Positions 1-11,469 of a DNA stretch of 64,000 nt are shown here, piece after piece. Location of the stretch: NCBI RefSeq assembly GCF_963662255.1, contig NC_085055.1:3651102-3715101 (forward strand), read 5' to 3'. Below the pieces are notes generated by a model. The model saw only the letters and a program-made list of their open reading frames with translations. It was not told the DNA's origin and did not search any database. Source of the DNA: Cinclus cinclus. Its lineage: Eukaryota > Chordata > Aves > Passeriformes > Cinclidae. Position 1 is the stretch's first letter. Every line of letters begins with the position of its first letter. Made by a program: the position numbers and the translations under genes.

Positions 1-3000
1 AGAATCATATAGGAGTGTGGTGTGATGTAATTTTTTACTATGGTACACATTTTGTTAATAGTGAGGAACATGAAAATATGTGTCAGCTGCTTGCAGAGAG
101 AGAGGTAGAGGAACACATGTTTTAAGGTGTAAAATGATCATATATAAAAAGACCAAATCATGTAGTAACTTTGAAGTTTTAAATTATTTAAGCTGACGAG
201 ATGCTGATGTCTCACTGAGAACATAAATGCAAATTTCTCTTTGGTTATACCCCCTGAAAAAATAGGGTACGGCTTTCCATCAAGACCAGATGCCTGACAT
301 CCAGAGAGATTTAAAAGGCAAATTTAGTTTGTGTTGGGAACCAGACTGTGAAGTTTGGGTTACATGAAACTGACTCTTCCTGCTCTGGTACTAATTAATT
401 TCAGCCATGCAGAATTAACAATTTCAGCCCTCTAATTCCTGCCTGTGATCACCTTTGACACTGGTCTGTTGGAGAAACCTTGGGATCCCATATTTTTATA
501 CGCAGAATTCCCAGGGTGTGAGGCTGAGCCTGCACCCCGTGCTCTGGCAGCAGCCACACGTGGTGAGCACGTGTGTGGGCAGGAGCAGGAAGGTCCCAGG
601 TTCAGATGCTGGTGTCAGGCTAAGGGAACTGGCTGCCAGATTGTTCCTTTTGCAGAGTGTCTGCCTTACCCCACCACACTGAGCCTGATTTATTTGTTTT
701 AGGGGGGCATTCTGTGCTGTTCTGTTCTGCTGGGGGAGGCCCTGAGAAATCACAGCTGTGCTCTGCTCCTCATTGCTAATTTAACTAGAAAGAGACAATC
801 CTATTTCTTCAGTTCTGTGCTTTGACCTTGTCACTGGTGAAATCTGCATGAAAGTTAGTGGTTTATACATCCCTCTTTTTTCAAGCTCGTGTAAATCCAT
901 ATTCAAGTTTAAATGCCCTGGTTGAATTCCTCAGTGGGAGTTCCCTTGCAGTCGAAGGATGCTCACCTGACTGCTGTTTCTGGTGAGCAGGATTCAGAGG
1001 TCTCTGCAATATTTAGTTCCTGTTCAGCAGCAAATGCCATCTCTGCCTTTTCAAGGGACTCCCTTTCAGCAGGGACAGGAAGCAGTAATCACAGTAAGCA
1101 AGAGTTAATGAGCACCCATTGGTGTCAGAGAAGTTGGAAGAATTCATAAGACAAATCAGGCAATGGAGTCTCTGGGAATAATCACTTCCCTTGTGTTTCT
1201 TTGCAAATTAAATTGATGAAGATTTAATATATATTTTTTTTTTTCCTTCCCATGGGTTGCTTTGCCCTTGATACACAAGATCAGTTACTGGAGGACACAG
1301 CGACTGTGCCTACACTTCTGCCTGTGTAAACTGAATAACCAGTTCTCATTTGTGTCTCTTGTAAGCGAGGGACCTGGTTGTGTGGTTGTATTTCAGCCAC
1401 ACAGGGAATGATGACAGAAATGTTATTTTCTGTTGTAGGAAGTGGAGTGAGTTTACATTTAAAGTTAGCATGGGTTTTTAGTCAGGGCAGTGAGTAATTC
1501 TGCCCACAGAACTGCTAGAAAGATCTAGAAATGGAAAACAAAAGATAGGAGAGAGTATTCAGGAGGATATGGAAAGGAAGAGGAATTTAACCCATTTCAG
1601 GCCATAGTACAGGCTGTTTGATCTAATTCCAGGCTAGAGCTGAGGATGATGAGTAAAGTTTCATATTAGACTGGCAAGGACAACTATTAAGAAAAATAAG
1701 AAAAGAAAATCGGAGCTTCCATTTAAATTTCCATAATGAATTCTGATTCTAAACTAGAAGCACACATCATCCTTTCTCTGCTGAGAAATTTTTTATATTC
1801 ATTTCTGTTCGTAATGGTTTGGGAAAAGAAAAGAGAAAAAAGAAAAAAAGGTTTTCATTATTCATGTGAAAAATGAACTCATTTGCTCACATGCTTAGTG
1901 CTGGGGTTAATTATATTATGAAAAAGCACAGTTTGTAAGGAACTGGCTTATTACAATAGGAATGCCTTGAAATTTAAGCTGCCTAATTTGTCAGCTTGCT
2001 CAGACCCCATATTATTGTAACACTCAGCCTGTTTTTAGGTTAAGCAGCAACTTCTGAGCTTGGGGCTCTGGTCCCGCACTGGAGCCTGTGGGCAGGAGAT
2101 GGGTTTGACAAATTTTGTTGTGGGGGTTCCCCCGTGGCAGCACCATCACTCATCACCTGCAGTCTGGGCCACTGCTGCACCCATGGCATCAGGGACTGCT
2201 TTGGACCAGGGAGACCTGCTCTGATGTGGATTGAAGCACCAAAACTGGCTGTGGAGTGCTTCAGGTGTCCCTTTCCCACAAGGACACTCCTGGATTTGAG
2301 ACACTTATTCCACAAAAGGAGGCATTCTCTTGCTCAGATTGATGAGTTCTTCTGGGGACAGAGTAAAGATAGGGACAAAGCTGGAATAAACACTTACTTT
2401 ATTCTACACTTAAAACAGGACTCTTCTTTGTTGTCTTCTCTGCAGCTGGAAGCTAAAGCTGTGATTTGTGTCCTTTCCCTGCATGTTTGGAAGCTGATTT
2501 CCAGATGAGCTCTTCTTGCAGCTCTTGGTTCCCTGTTCCTGCATCCTGCTGGCTCGAGCTCATCCTCTCACACTCCTGCTGTCACAAACTCAGATTGCTG
2601 CTGTACACAGATTTTCTGGTAATATTATAGCAGAGCTTGTCAACACCCCACATGGCACGTGGTATGCCACCACTAAATTGGTAGAATCTGACCCATCCTT
2701 CCAGGTTTTACCTGGAACAAGCATTTATTTCTGTTTGAAATTGTTCGTTCACCTTTCATCCTGGGGAGCCTCAAAGGCATCACCAACATGCACATCTGTC
2801 TTTATCTCTGGTTTTGTTATTGCTGTCTTGGATCATTGCTGTGCTCTTCATCAGACCTGACATCATAAATCCCTTAAAAGTGCAGGTTGAGCAGAGTACA
2901 CAAAGTGCTGCCTTTGCTTCCTTGCTGTTCCTTTTTTTGATGCCAGTGCTGTGGTCTCTGAGCTTGTGTTTGGTCCTGAGGATGTTGGCACTAGCTAACC

Positions 3001-3989
3001 CATGGGTATCTTCAGGTTATTCACACTTTTATATGACACTAGCTGTCACTCTCCAGCTGTCTTGGCCTGAAAACCACCATACGTTTACATAGCCTTGATT
3101 TTTTCTTTTGTTCTCATGGAGATCTGTCAAAATTATTGTAAATGTTAAGCTTTCAGAAATTACCCAGCACATGAGGTTTTTTTTCTATATCCTTTTCAAT
3201 TCAGTTCTGCTGACCTGATTTATAGATGTTTACAGGAAGCTGGGGAAAGGGCAGAAGTTAATGTAAATTTTCTTGAGATCAAGATAGGAGAGTTGGGGAT
3301 AATGGAAAATATTAGCAAAGAGCCAGCCTTAGTTCATGACCAAGTAGTTTACTAACTTCCTCCCCCAGGAAAGCAGAAGGCAGCAGGGTGCAAGGACGCC
3401 TGGAGTTCAAGGTGCATTTTGTGAACTCTCCTTTGGGCACCAGGACTTGGCTTGGCTGGAGTGAGCTCTGGGGTTTGTGCTTGGGGTTTAGCTCTTGAAA
3501 CATCAATCCAGTTGCTAAGAGTCCTGAGGCCTCACTGATAGTCACTGCCTTGGAAATGATGTTTGAAGAGTGTTTACCTGCCTGCAAAAATACTGAGGGC
3601 TTGCATTGTGAAATCAGACCTGGAAAGTTCAAAGCCTTTCTGTTTGTATGTGTGCATAACCAGCACTTGTTGGTGCTGTAAAGTCATGTACACTGCAAAG
3701 AGACTGCATTTCTAGGGCAAAAGCACTTCTAGACAAAAGCAAGGGCTTTTAAGGATATCACTGCAGAGCTCTGAATTCTTTCTAAAAGGGTTAAATTTTG
3801 TGACATAAAAAGTCAAAGCAGAAAGAAACTCATCTCGACAGAGCTCTGATGTAGGGAAGGTGCTGTACAGCCAGCCAGGCTTTCTTTTATGTTTTGCTCA
3901 TAAGCATCATAGCAGGGAAAGGCAAACACTTGTCTAATTTGATAAAATATCTTTAATTGCAGCAGCAGTACTTGAGGTTTGGGCTGGCT

Positions 3990-4075
3990 GCATCAGCTCT
4001 GTTTGTAATCACAGCTCCAGCCGCACTCCACAATCAGCGCCAATTGCTGCCAATTAGCATCCGCTAGGCTGGTGT
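3990..4075. promoter_or_regulatory. Candidate regulatory element with paired CCAAT motifs
   Basis: Two similar segments, gccaattgctg and gccaattagc, sit next to each other around 4040-4062, giving two CCAAT motifs and homeodomain-type TAAT/ATTA cores. The patch includes several CpGs and is flanked by ordinary AT-rich intron. Motif content alone cannot prove function. Confidence 0.2.
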
Positions 4076-5169
4076 TGCTTTATTCAGATGTTCTGGGGTG
4101 TTTGGTTGCATTATTCATACCTTGCCTGGGAAAACATAGTTTAAAAATGGGCACCATTACAGGATTGCATTGTACTGTGGTAGACCTTCTCCCAGCTCCA
4201 CCTCTTGGTTTCGTTCTAGTTAGTGAACAGAGGAAAAACTTGGGTGTGATCTAGGTCCTGTGTTTCACTTCTAGGAAATAGTTCCTCCTTGATAGAGAAT
4301 TTTAAAAGAGAGATTTAAAGAAATCAAAGCTGGTGGTTTTTTTCATGGATTAGTTTGTTTTTGGAAGTCTTTGTTGCAAAATGTCATCAATGTGCAGGAC
4401 ATTAGGAATAAAAAGAAGGAAAATTTTAAAAAGCGAGTAGGCATGTATATGGTTATGGAGGACTGCCATGACCAGGGACAGAGATTTTAAAAGGGCTTTT
4501 AAGTGCCAGTTTCAGAACTGAGTGTGGTCTGTGGTGTAGGAGAGCTTGGGGTGGAAGGGGCCACCTCTGTACCTGCAGCAGGTTCAGAGTGTTCTCTGTA
4601 GTGGCACAAGATGAGCTGCAGCTCCCGTCTAACACAGCAAAATGTGCCAGCATCTTGGGCTTTAAGAGCTTGTAGTTTCACCTATTTATACTTTGAGCTT
4701 ATATTTTCCCCCTAAAGGGTTTTATTCTGACTTCAAAGGAGTTGTTCTAATGCGACCAAGTGCAAATGATTGATGAATGTGTTTGTTTTATTTTCTTCAG
4801 ATGATGATTTTAATAAGGAGAAATGAATGCCGGCTAAGTATGTTTAACAAGAAGCTTTGTTTGCTTTTGGTTCTGCATCTAAGTTGAATTAAATGAAACT
4901 TTTTATTGCCACTGTAAGAAAAGAAAGCAAACCATGGCAGAGCCCCACATCCCTGGGGAGCAGAGACCGTGCACATACTCGTTACGTGGCGGATGCTCTC
5001 CTCATATGGGAATGTGGCATGGGGATAAAGAGGAACGAGTGCAGCAGTAATTTCTTTAATTAAAAAAAATAAATTAATGGAAAAAAGAAGTGATAACTTG
5101 TGGAAGCACAAGGACCACAGCTGCCAGCACAAGCAGTGGCAGCGATGGGTGTTAGCTGGGAGGTGACGC

Positions 5170-5290
5170 TCCAGGAGCCTGTGCCAAACTCTCCGATAAG
5201 TTTGCTCCGCTAATCAGGCGCTTGTTAATAATGACTCAGATTTACGATACTTCATAACAGCCCAAGAAGAAATATTCATCCTGGTATTGA
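5170..5290. promoter_or_regulatory. Candidate enhancer with GATA and AP-1 motifs
   Basis: GATAAG lies at 5195-5200, a CTAATCA homeodomain-like site at about 5209-5215, and a perfect palindromic AP-1 site TGACTCA at 5232-5238. The local composition is more complex than the neighbouring intron, as is typical of conserved non-coding elements. Conservation has not been tested. Confidence 0.25.
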
Positions 5291-8200
5291 CTTTGTGGGG
5301 GAAGAAAACCTAATAAAGCATTGAGAGTGCTTAATCAATACCCGGGCAGGGCAGCGCTGACTATCAGAACGAGCAGCTTTGTTTGCTATTCAGGCGGATA
5401 ATTTATGGTTAGTGCTGGAAGTGATGTATGTAATTTATGTTTTAGAGACAATTACTGCTCAAAGACAACTGCTGCAAAGCTTTTTGCAGGAAACCAAGGA
5501 AAAGACAAATGCAGTCTTTGGGGTGCAAGTGTTGTGCCTGGCAGCCTGTCCAGTGTATTTGTTCATGGCATTATATTTATGTGTAATGTTGATATATGTG
5601 CATGTGTGCTTGTGTGAGCTACGTTGCATTGTAGCAGTGAGTGGCCTTTAAAGTTCAAATCACATGGTTTTGGTTGCAGACCATCCACGCTGTAATTAAA
5701 GAAAAAAAAACAAAACAAAACAAACTGTGTAAAGCTTAAGGAGGTATTTAATTTTTGGATCTTGATAATTTTTTGAAAATTCATTCAAATTATTTATACT
5801 AATTTATGAGAAATTGTCAAATGGGCATTGTGATTTGCAGGCATTTGCCCATAATACCTCTTTATAAAAGAAAATTGTAAGATAGTTGCAGTTTTACACC
5901 TTTGTATGACAGGCACTCAGATATATTAAAGTCCACATATAGGAGCATTTCATGTGCACATGATAAACTATATTTAGACTTTGATCTGAATCATTATGAG
6001 GGCTTGTTTTGGTTTATTTTGCCCAACAGCATTTGTGTTTTCTGAATTAGGAATTTCCATCTCTAAATTGCTATAAAAGTCAATATATGCTGCCAGTGCC
6101 TGTTAGAGAGAGGAATCAAACTGCTTTCTTAAAGATATTTAATATTTAGATTCCTGAAATCAGCCTATCTTCATCACAGTCTTCAGGAGAAGGTCCCAAA
6201 TGTTATTAATGAAATGTTGTCTACCCTCTAAATAAATCTGTTGTGGTTGCTGTGACCCCCTGATTGGAGCAGGGTGTGTTACCCTAACACTTTTAAACTA
6301 ATCAAAATCACCTCTTCACTCTGTGCTGGTGGGCTTTGTTCAGGCAGGATTGCAATAACAATGGGAATGATTTTACAGATTTTATTCCACTTCAGTGATT
6401 TATTACGAGTCCAGGGAGCTCTGACACGCTCTGGAGTCAGTGGCTCACGGGTCAGAGCATGGGTTAGCCCCAGAGCTGGGCACCCAAGTGGCAACTTTGC
6501 ATGTGGCTGCCTTAAATAAATAAAGTTTCTGCTCATATGCAGCTGATAAATACAGCTTAAATAAATAAAATTGGAAAACGGGTTTTAATTATGGGTGGCA
6601 CTTATGAGATTCCTTTTGTTGTCTTAAAAATTAGTCTTTATATTAGTGACTATGGCATAAACTTGTAGTATGGGGGAAATAAAAATACCTTAGCCTGTAG
6701 GCAGTGAGTTAACTGCTGTGTTCCACTGATCTAAACATACAAACTGTTGCCAAAATTAGATGGTGTTTCACTTCATGGTTTTCCTGCTGCAGAGCTGAGC
6801 CCCTGCTCTGTGCAGGTGCTTTCTCCTTCCCCAGCTCTGCCCAGTCCTGTGCTCAGGGCAGGTTTAATCCCTCACTGGAATTTAGAGATGCTGAATTGAA
6901 CTCCAGGTGGAGACCCTGCAGAGCTTCAGCCCTCACCAATAGCTCAGCAGAGAGGAGACTTCTGCCTCAGTGCCAGTACGTGTTTCTGCCTTTCACACTG
7001 ATTTTTCTTCATCTGCTTTCTACTTTTGAGAGCTAGTGATAGAGCAGGTCACTGCTGTTAGATTTCAAGCTGGAAATACCAGTGGAAAACACTTAGTAAA
7101 TTGTCTGTTTTTACAATAAAGCCTTCATTTATTTGTAGGAAATCTGAAATCACCTATATTTTCATAAAAAATGGAGAAAGGTTGTTTTCCCTGGAGCTGA
7201 GGGTGTGTGACATTTTCAGATGGAATAGCATTAACAAGAACAGAGAAGTGAAGGGGTTGGAATTGTCCTTCTCCATTTAGCATGTAGCTCCTAGGCAGGT
7301 TTAACTGGGCAAAGGTGGTCTGCTTCATGAAAAAAATGTATGTTCCATTCCATATCAAGTATTTCATAAGATTTTTGGAGAAAAGACATCTTTTCACATA
7401 GTTCTGTTCTGTAATGCCCCAAATGCAGGGAGTGTAGGACGTGGGCACATATCAACAATCCACATTTTAACATATGACTGGATTTAAAATATATTGTGGA
7501 ATATTTTTTCCCCTCACATGTATGCTAGGCAGATCATATATAAAGTTAATAACAAGTTAATCTAGATGCAAGGTGTTTTCAATTATTTTTCCCATGGCAA
7601 GATTGAAGGCTCACATCCAGTATGTCCCATGGATAATGTTTTTGTGTTGCAACATTGGCTCTATAAATAAATGTGAAACATTGCAGTAGCAAACATCACA
7701 TTTTTATTTATTTATTTATTTTTTGAATTGCCTACAGCATGTCATTACAGATGGATTGATAGGCTTGATAACATTGAACTTTTGTCAGACCTAACGTGGC
7801 AGACTTGTTACGTGTCAGAAATTTGCTGTCATTTTTCTCACTATTCAAAAGGCAAAATATATTTGCAACCTTGAGTGACATTGAATATGGAAAGCAGACA
7901 GAAATTTATCATTTGACAGAATTGTTTTTGTTGAGTTTATTTTAACTTCCTCCCCCCCCTTTTTTTTTTTTTTTTCAGAGGCAAAGCTGTAATCAGATTT
8001 TAAAATCCTGACTTCTGTGTTTAAGGAATGTGGAAGAGCTGATTGTGGCTTGTAAAAGTTCTGTGACCCAGCCTTTTACATATGTAAAACACATTTTTTA
8101 TTACTTCACATTCAGATAATTTATTTTTGTGCTTCTTTGGACTGAGGCAACATCTGACCTTTTTTATGGAGTTGCAGCTAACAGCTTGGCAGGGAGCAGG

Positions 8201-9084
8201 CAGTGAGGAAGGTCTTGAGCAGGAGACAGGACAGCAAAGGATGCAGATGCTTAGAGAGCAAATTTTCATGGCATTAGAGCTAAAACTGATGAGATTTATT
8301 CCTACTCAGTGTATTCCTTCAAATGTGATTGCTCTCTAATAATGTTGTATCAAAAATGTTTTTGGTGTCTTAACTTAGAAATTAAATCATAGTTTATTTT
8401 ATGATGATTAGCTTTAAATAAGATGTTTGTTTTAAAGACACATGGAGGTGGAAAGCCAGTTTTTTTCGACTACAACAGAAGAAGTGGTGGGTTTCTGGCG
8501 TAAAAAGCAGCAAAGAAATGCATGAAAACATTTAATCAAAAGACAAAGACAAATATTAAGGCAGAGACAAGGAAATCCTGGACAGAGCATTAAGAAGGTA
8601 GGGTTAGAAGACAGAGGAAATGAGGTTTTCAGTCATACAGCACCAATAGCTGGGCCACAACATTTTATGCTGAGCAAGGAAGGAAAATAATTTTAATTGC
8701 TAACAGGAATATTGCAATCAAAGGATAAACTTCCTATATATTAACATGCAACAGCACTGTGCACTTCCGAATGGATGATACCCTGGTGAAATCAAGGGGA
8801 TAACGATGAGCTCCTCAGCTGGAAAGGTTTTGTTCCAATATTTTGGTTCAAAATACAGACGCTGTTGCTAATAAATCGAGCTGTATACCCTAAACCACCT
8901 CACCTCAGTTGATATTTCATGCCAGGAGGTCACGTAGCATTGTGGGTGCTAAAGAATAAAGCAATTCCCTTAATTTTGTTAAAAAAATAAAAATAAAAAG
9001 AGCAAGGAGATTTTTATTAGTTTTCAATCCTGCTAGTATAAATAGAAGTGGAAGCTGTGGAGATGGGTTATCATGTGGCTCATT

Positions 9085-9394
9085 CGTGTTTGTCACCACG
9101 AGGCACATCGAGATGCCTGGGAGCTGGGGGGAGTAAATCCCTCGGAAGGGGCGCGTGCATCGCCGAGCGCTCGCGTGCCTCCCGCCAGTGCTTGGAGGAA
9201 CACATCCAAAATCTGTCTCCTGTCATATGTTCTCCCTGCTTCTTGCCGAGGAGAAGCGAGCAGACGCATGTTCTTATTTTGGTGCCGTTTGTTTTTGGAG
9301 AGGAGGGAAGAGGGGGAGTGTTTTTCTCGGGGAGAAGTTTCTGTTTAAAATCGCGTTGCCATGAAATCGAGAAGAGCCTCGCTTGCTTCACGCG
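9085..9394. promoter_or_regulatory. CpG-dense island-like patch inside the upstream intron
   Basis: I count about 23 CpG dinucleotides in 310 bases, including GCGCG, TCGCG and CGCG clusters. The surrounding intron is nearly CpG-free. Retention of CpG usually means the DNA is unmethylated in the germ line, as at promoters or active enhancers. No TATA box or clear transcription start is visible. An intronic promoter for a short MEGF6 transcript, an antisense RNA or an enhancer are all possible. Confidence 0.45.
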
Positions 9395-10867
9395 AGTTAG
9401 GATTTGGTTTGTTGTGTAGCTCTGAGATAACTGAATTTTATTTTATTTCTTTATAGCCTGCCAGTGTTTTCCAGTATCACTGAGGACAAAGTAATTATCA
9501 TTTTGTCGGTCATTGTGTTGAATCTAAAGCTGTAGAGAAATGGGATGGTTTTAGTGGGTTTGTGCCTCTTCAGCTGTACTTCAGCAAATGTTGGTGTTTC
9601 AAGATACACTTTTCTTTTAGCTTTTTAATAGTCTGAAGCCTCCTCAAAAAATTCTTTTAACCTGTGGCTTTTAGCCAGGATCAGAAATGAACCAGTCAAG
9701 CAAAGCTTGAGCTCATCGAAGAACTAACAAACCTTGGTAAATCTTAGTCTTTAACACCAAAAGGTTGCAGTTGAAAGGCTCTCACCTCTCTTGCCTGAAT
9801 GTGAAATTCTTTTTATTATTATTTTTCTTTAAAAACTAATTAAATAGTTTTTTTAAAGGCCTCATTTCCCCCTTGGGAGCAAGGAGTGCCACTAATACGA
9901 AGTAGCTGCCCGTGGTTTTTGCAGTCATGATGATGCTTGCCTTCTGCTGCTTAATCCTCTTCCTCCTGACTTTCCTGCTCACTGAAAGCAATGTGAGTTC
10001 CCTCCCGGTGCCAAAGGTCTGTCACATCTGTCCCCTGCTTCCTTAGCCTGGGCTTTGAGGAGGCAGGGTTCCCCCTCAGCCCTGGCTGTCCCACCAAGGC
10101 AGACCAAGACATTTGCCCAAAAATTGAAGCTAAGCCTCCCCAGACCCGTTATTCTCACACAGGTCCATCCCTGCTTGCCTTGCACTGCTGGACTGGGTGT
10201 GTGTGGTACATGAACACTTCAAAGCGAGTGACAGGGAATTTACCAAGTTCAGTGTGCATGGAATCAGTGCAGCAAATACCTGCTGGGCTTGTTACATTTT
10301 CCATATCCTTGAAAAAAAATTTCTATTTTGGAAATCACCTCCATACCGTCTGTTGTCTCTGCTCCTGCTCTGCAGAGCAGCACTGCTGGCCTGATGGTTT
10401 CTATCATATTTCTTTGGAATTTCTGATGTAGGGTATTTAAGTAGATATGTAAGTGAATGACTTTGCTATTGATTTTTTTTTGTCTGCCACTGGCTGTCCA
10501 TTTACTTATTTTTTTTTTATTTAGTTCTTTAATGTTCTTCATTTGTAATGTGTAAAGTTCTCTTTTGCATGCAGGAAAACACCAGCTTACAAGGTGAATG
10601 AGTCAGGTGTGTAGATAACAGCACCTGACAGAAAGAAGGGCCATAACTGATTTAAAATCCTGCCATCTTTCAGAGCTTTCTCATCTGTTACTGCTTCTAG
10701 AAGCAACCTAATACCCAAGTGAGGCTACTGCAAATTACTGTACAGAGGTTGTTCCAGAGGTGGAAGTTGGCAAGCTGGGTAGAGCCTGCAGCCAGAGCCA
10801 GGTGGGCTCTGCACTCACTTTGTGCAGAAGGACAGGAGGAAAACCCCACCCTTGCAACATGTACAAT

Positions 10868-11162
10868 CAGAATCTTATTTTAGGTTGAAAATACCTTTAA
10901 GACCATTGAGTCCAACCATTAACCCAGCAGTGCCAAGCCCACCACTAAATCATGTCCCCAGGTGCCACATCCACTAATGGTTGGGCTCGAGGGTCTTAGA
11001 GGGGTTTCCCAGTTATAATGATTCTTTGATATATGTGTTTTAAATCCCTCTAGGAATGGTGACTCCACCACTTCCCTGGACACCCTGTTCCAGTGTTTTG
11101 CAGTCCTTTCAATAAAAAAATGTTTTGTAATATTCAATCTAAGCCTCCCCTGGCACAACCTG
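10868..11162 (-). mobile_element. CR1 LINE 3' fragment interrupted by an inverted CR1 tail
   Basis: The + strand reads as the reverse complement of an avian CR1 3' end: an AGAATC-type start, then gtccaaccattaaccc, then tggtgactccaccact. The minus strand translates to the conserved carboxyl end of the CR1 reverse-transcriptase ORF (a HWNRVSREVVESP-type motif). About 60 bases (10975-11034) break the continuity. Their reverse complement resembles the first 55 bases of the same element, so a second CR1 tail sits inside in the opposite direction. Confidence 0.85.
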
Positions 11163-11346
11163 GTTGGGTGGAGGGGCTCAGCAGCGTAGCTGGGAGTGGC
11201 TGCTCCTGGGGTTGCTTCAGGGCCCTGAGCTGTTTCTCTCAGAAATTTTCTCATTTTTTCATCAGTCAGACGTGACTGTCCTCAGATCTTTAGGTGCTGT
11301 GGTCAGTGCCCACTCTTCACTGGCTGCTTGTGCTTTCTCCTGGCAG

Positions 11347-11469
11347 ATGTCAACGAGTGCACCACGGAGAATGGGGGCTGCCACGACCGCTGCTGCAACA
11401 CCGTCGGCAGCTACCACTGCAAGTGTCCAGCTGGCCAGAAGCTGGGGGAAGATGGAAAATCCTGTGCAG
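11347..11469 (+). CDS. MEGF6: MEGF6 exon w1: calcium-binding EGF module
   Basis: This 123-nt exon lies between ...cctggcag and |gtaatc. With the G of the preceding exon it opens DVNEC, the classic calcium-binding EGF start. It carries the Asp/Asn-hydroxylation pattern C-x-N-x4-Y-x-C-x-C and ends KSC. It contains seven cysteines rather than six because of an RCCN doublet; human MEGF6, from memory, has a similar doublet, so this is probably ancestral. In the protein it should directly follow the EMI domain. The acceptor has a good pyrimidine tract. Confidence 0.93.

Larger units (their letters stand above)
1..11346 (+). other. MEGF6: End of a long upstream MEGF6 intron
   Basis: This is mostly AT-rich unique sequence. 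I see no EMI-domain or EGF exon in any frame. It holds two candidate regulatory patches (about 3990-4075 and 5170-5290), a TTTA-type tract near 7699-7722, a polypyrimidine run ending in CAG at 7950-7978, a CpG-dense patch at 9085-9394 and a CR1 fragment at 10868-11162. The open frames present are short, overlap on both strands and lack family features. Confidence 0.85.

Noticed and set aside
4195..4225. Possible miR-551-like sequence (human MIR551A is known to lie in a MEGF6 intron)
   Set aside because: A cttggttt core is present but the preceding bases do not match the gcgaccca part and no hairpin is evident; I found no convincing copy by eye elsewhere. A covariance-model search would settle it.
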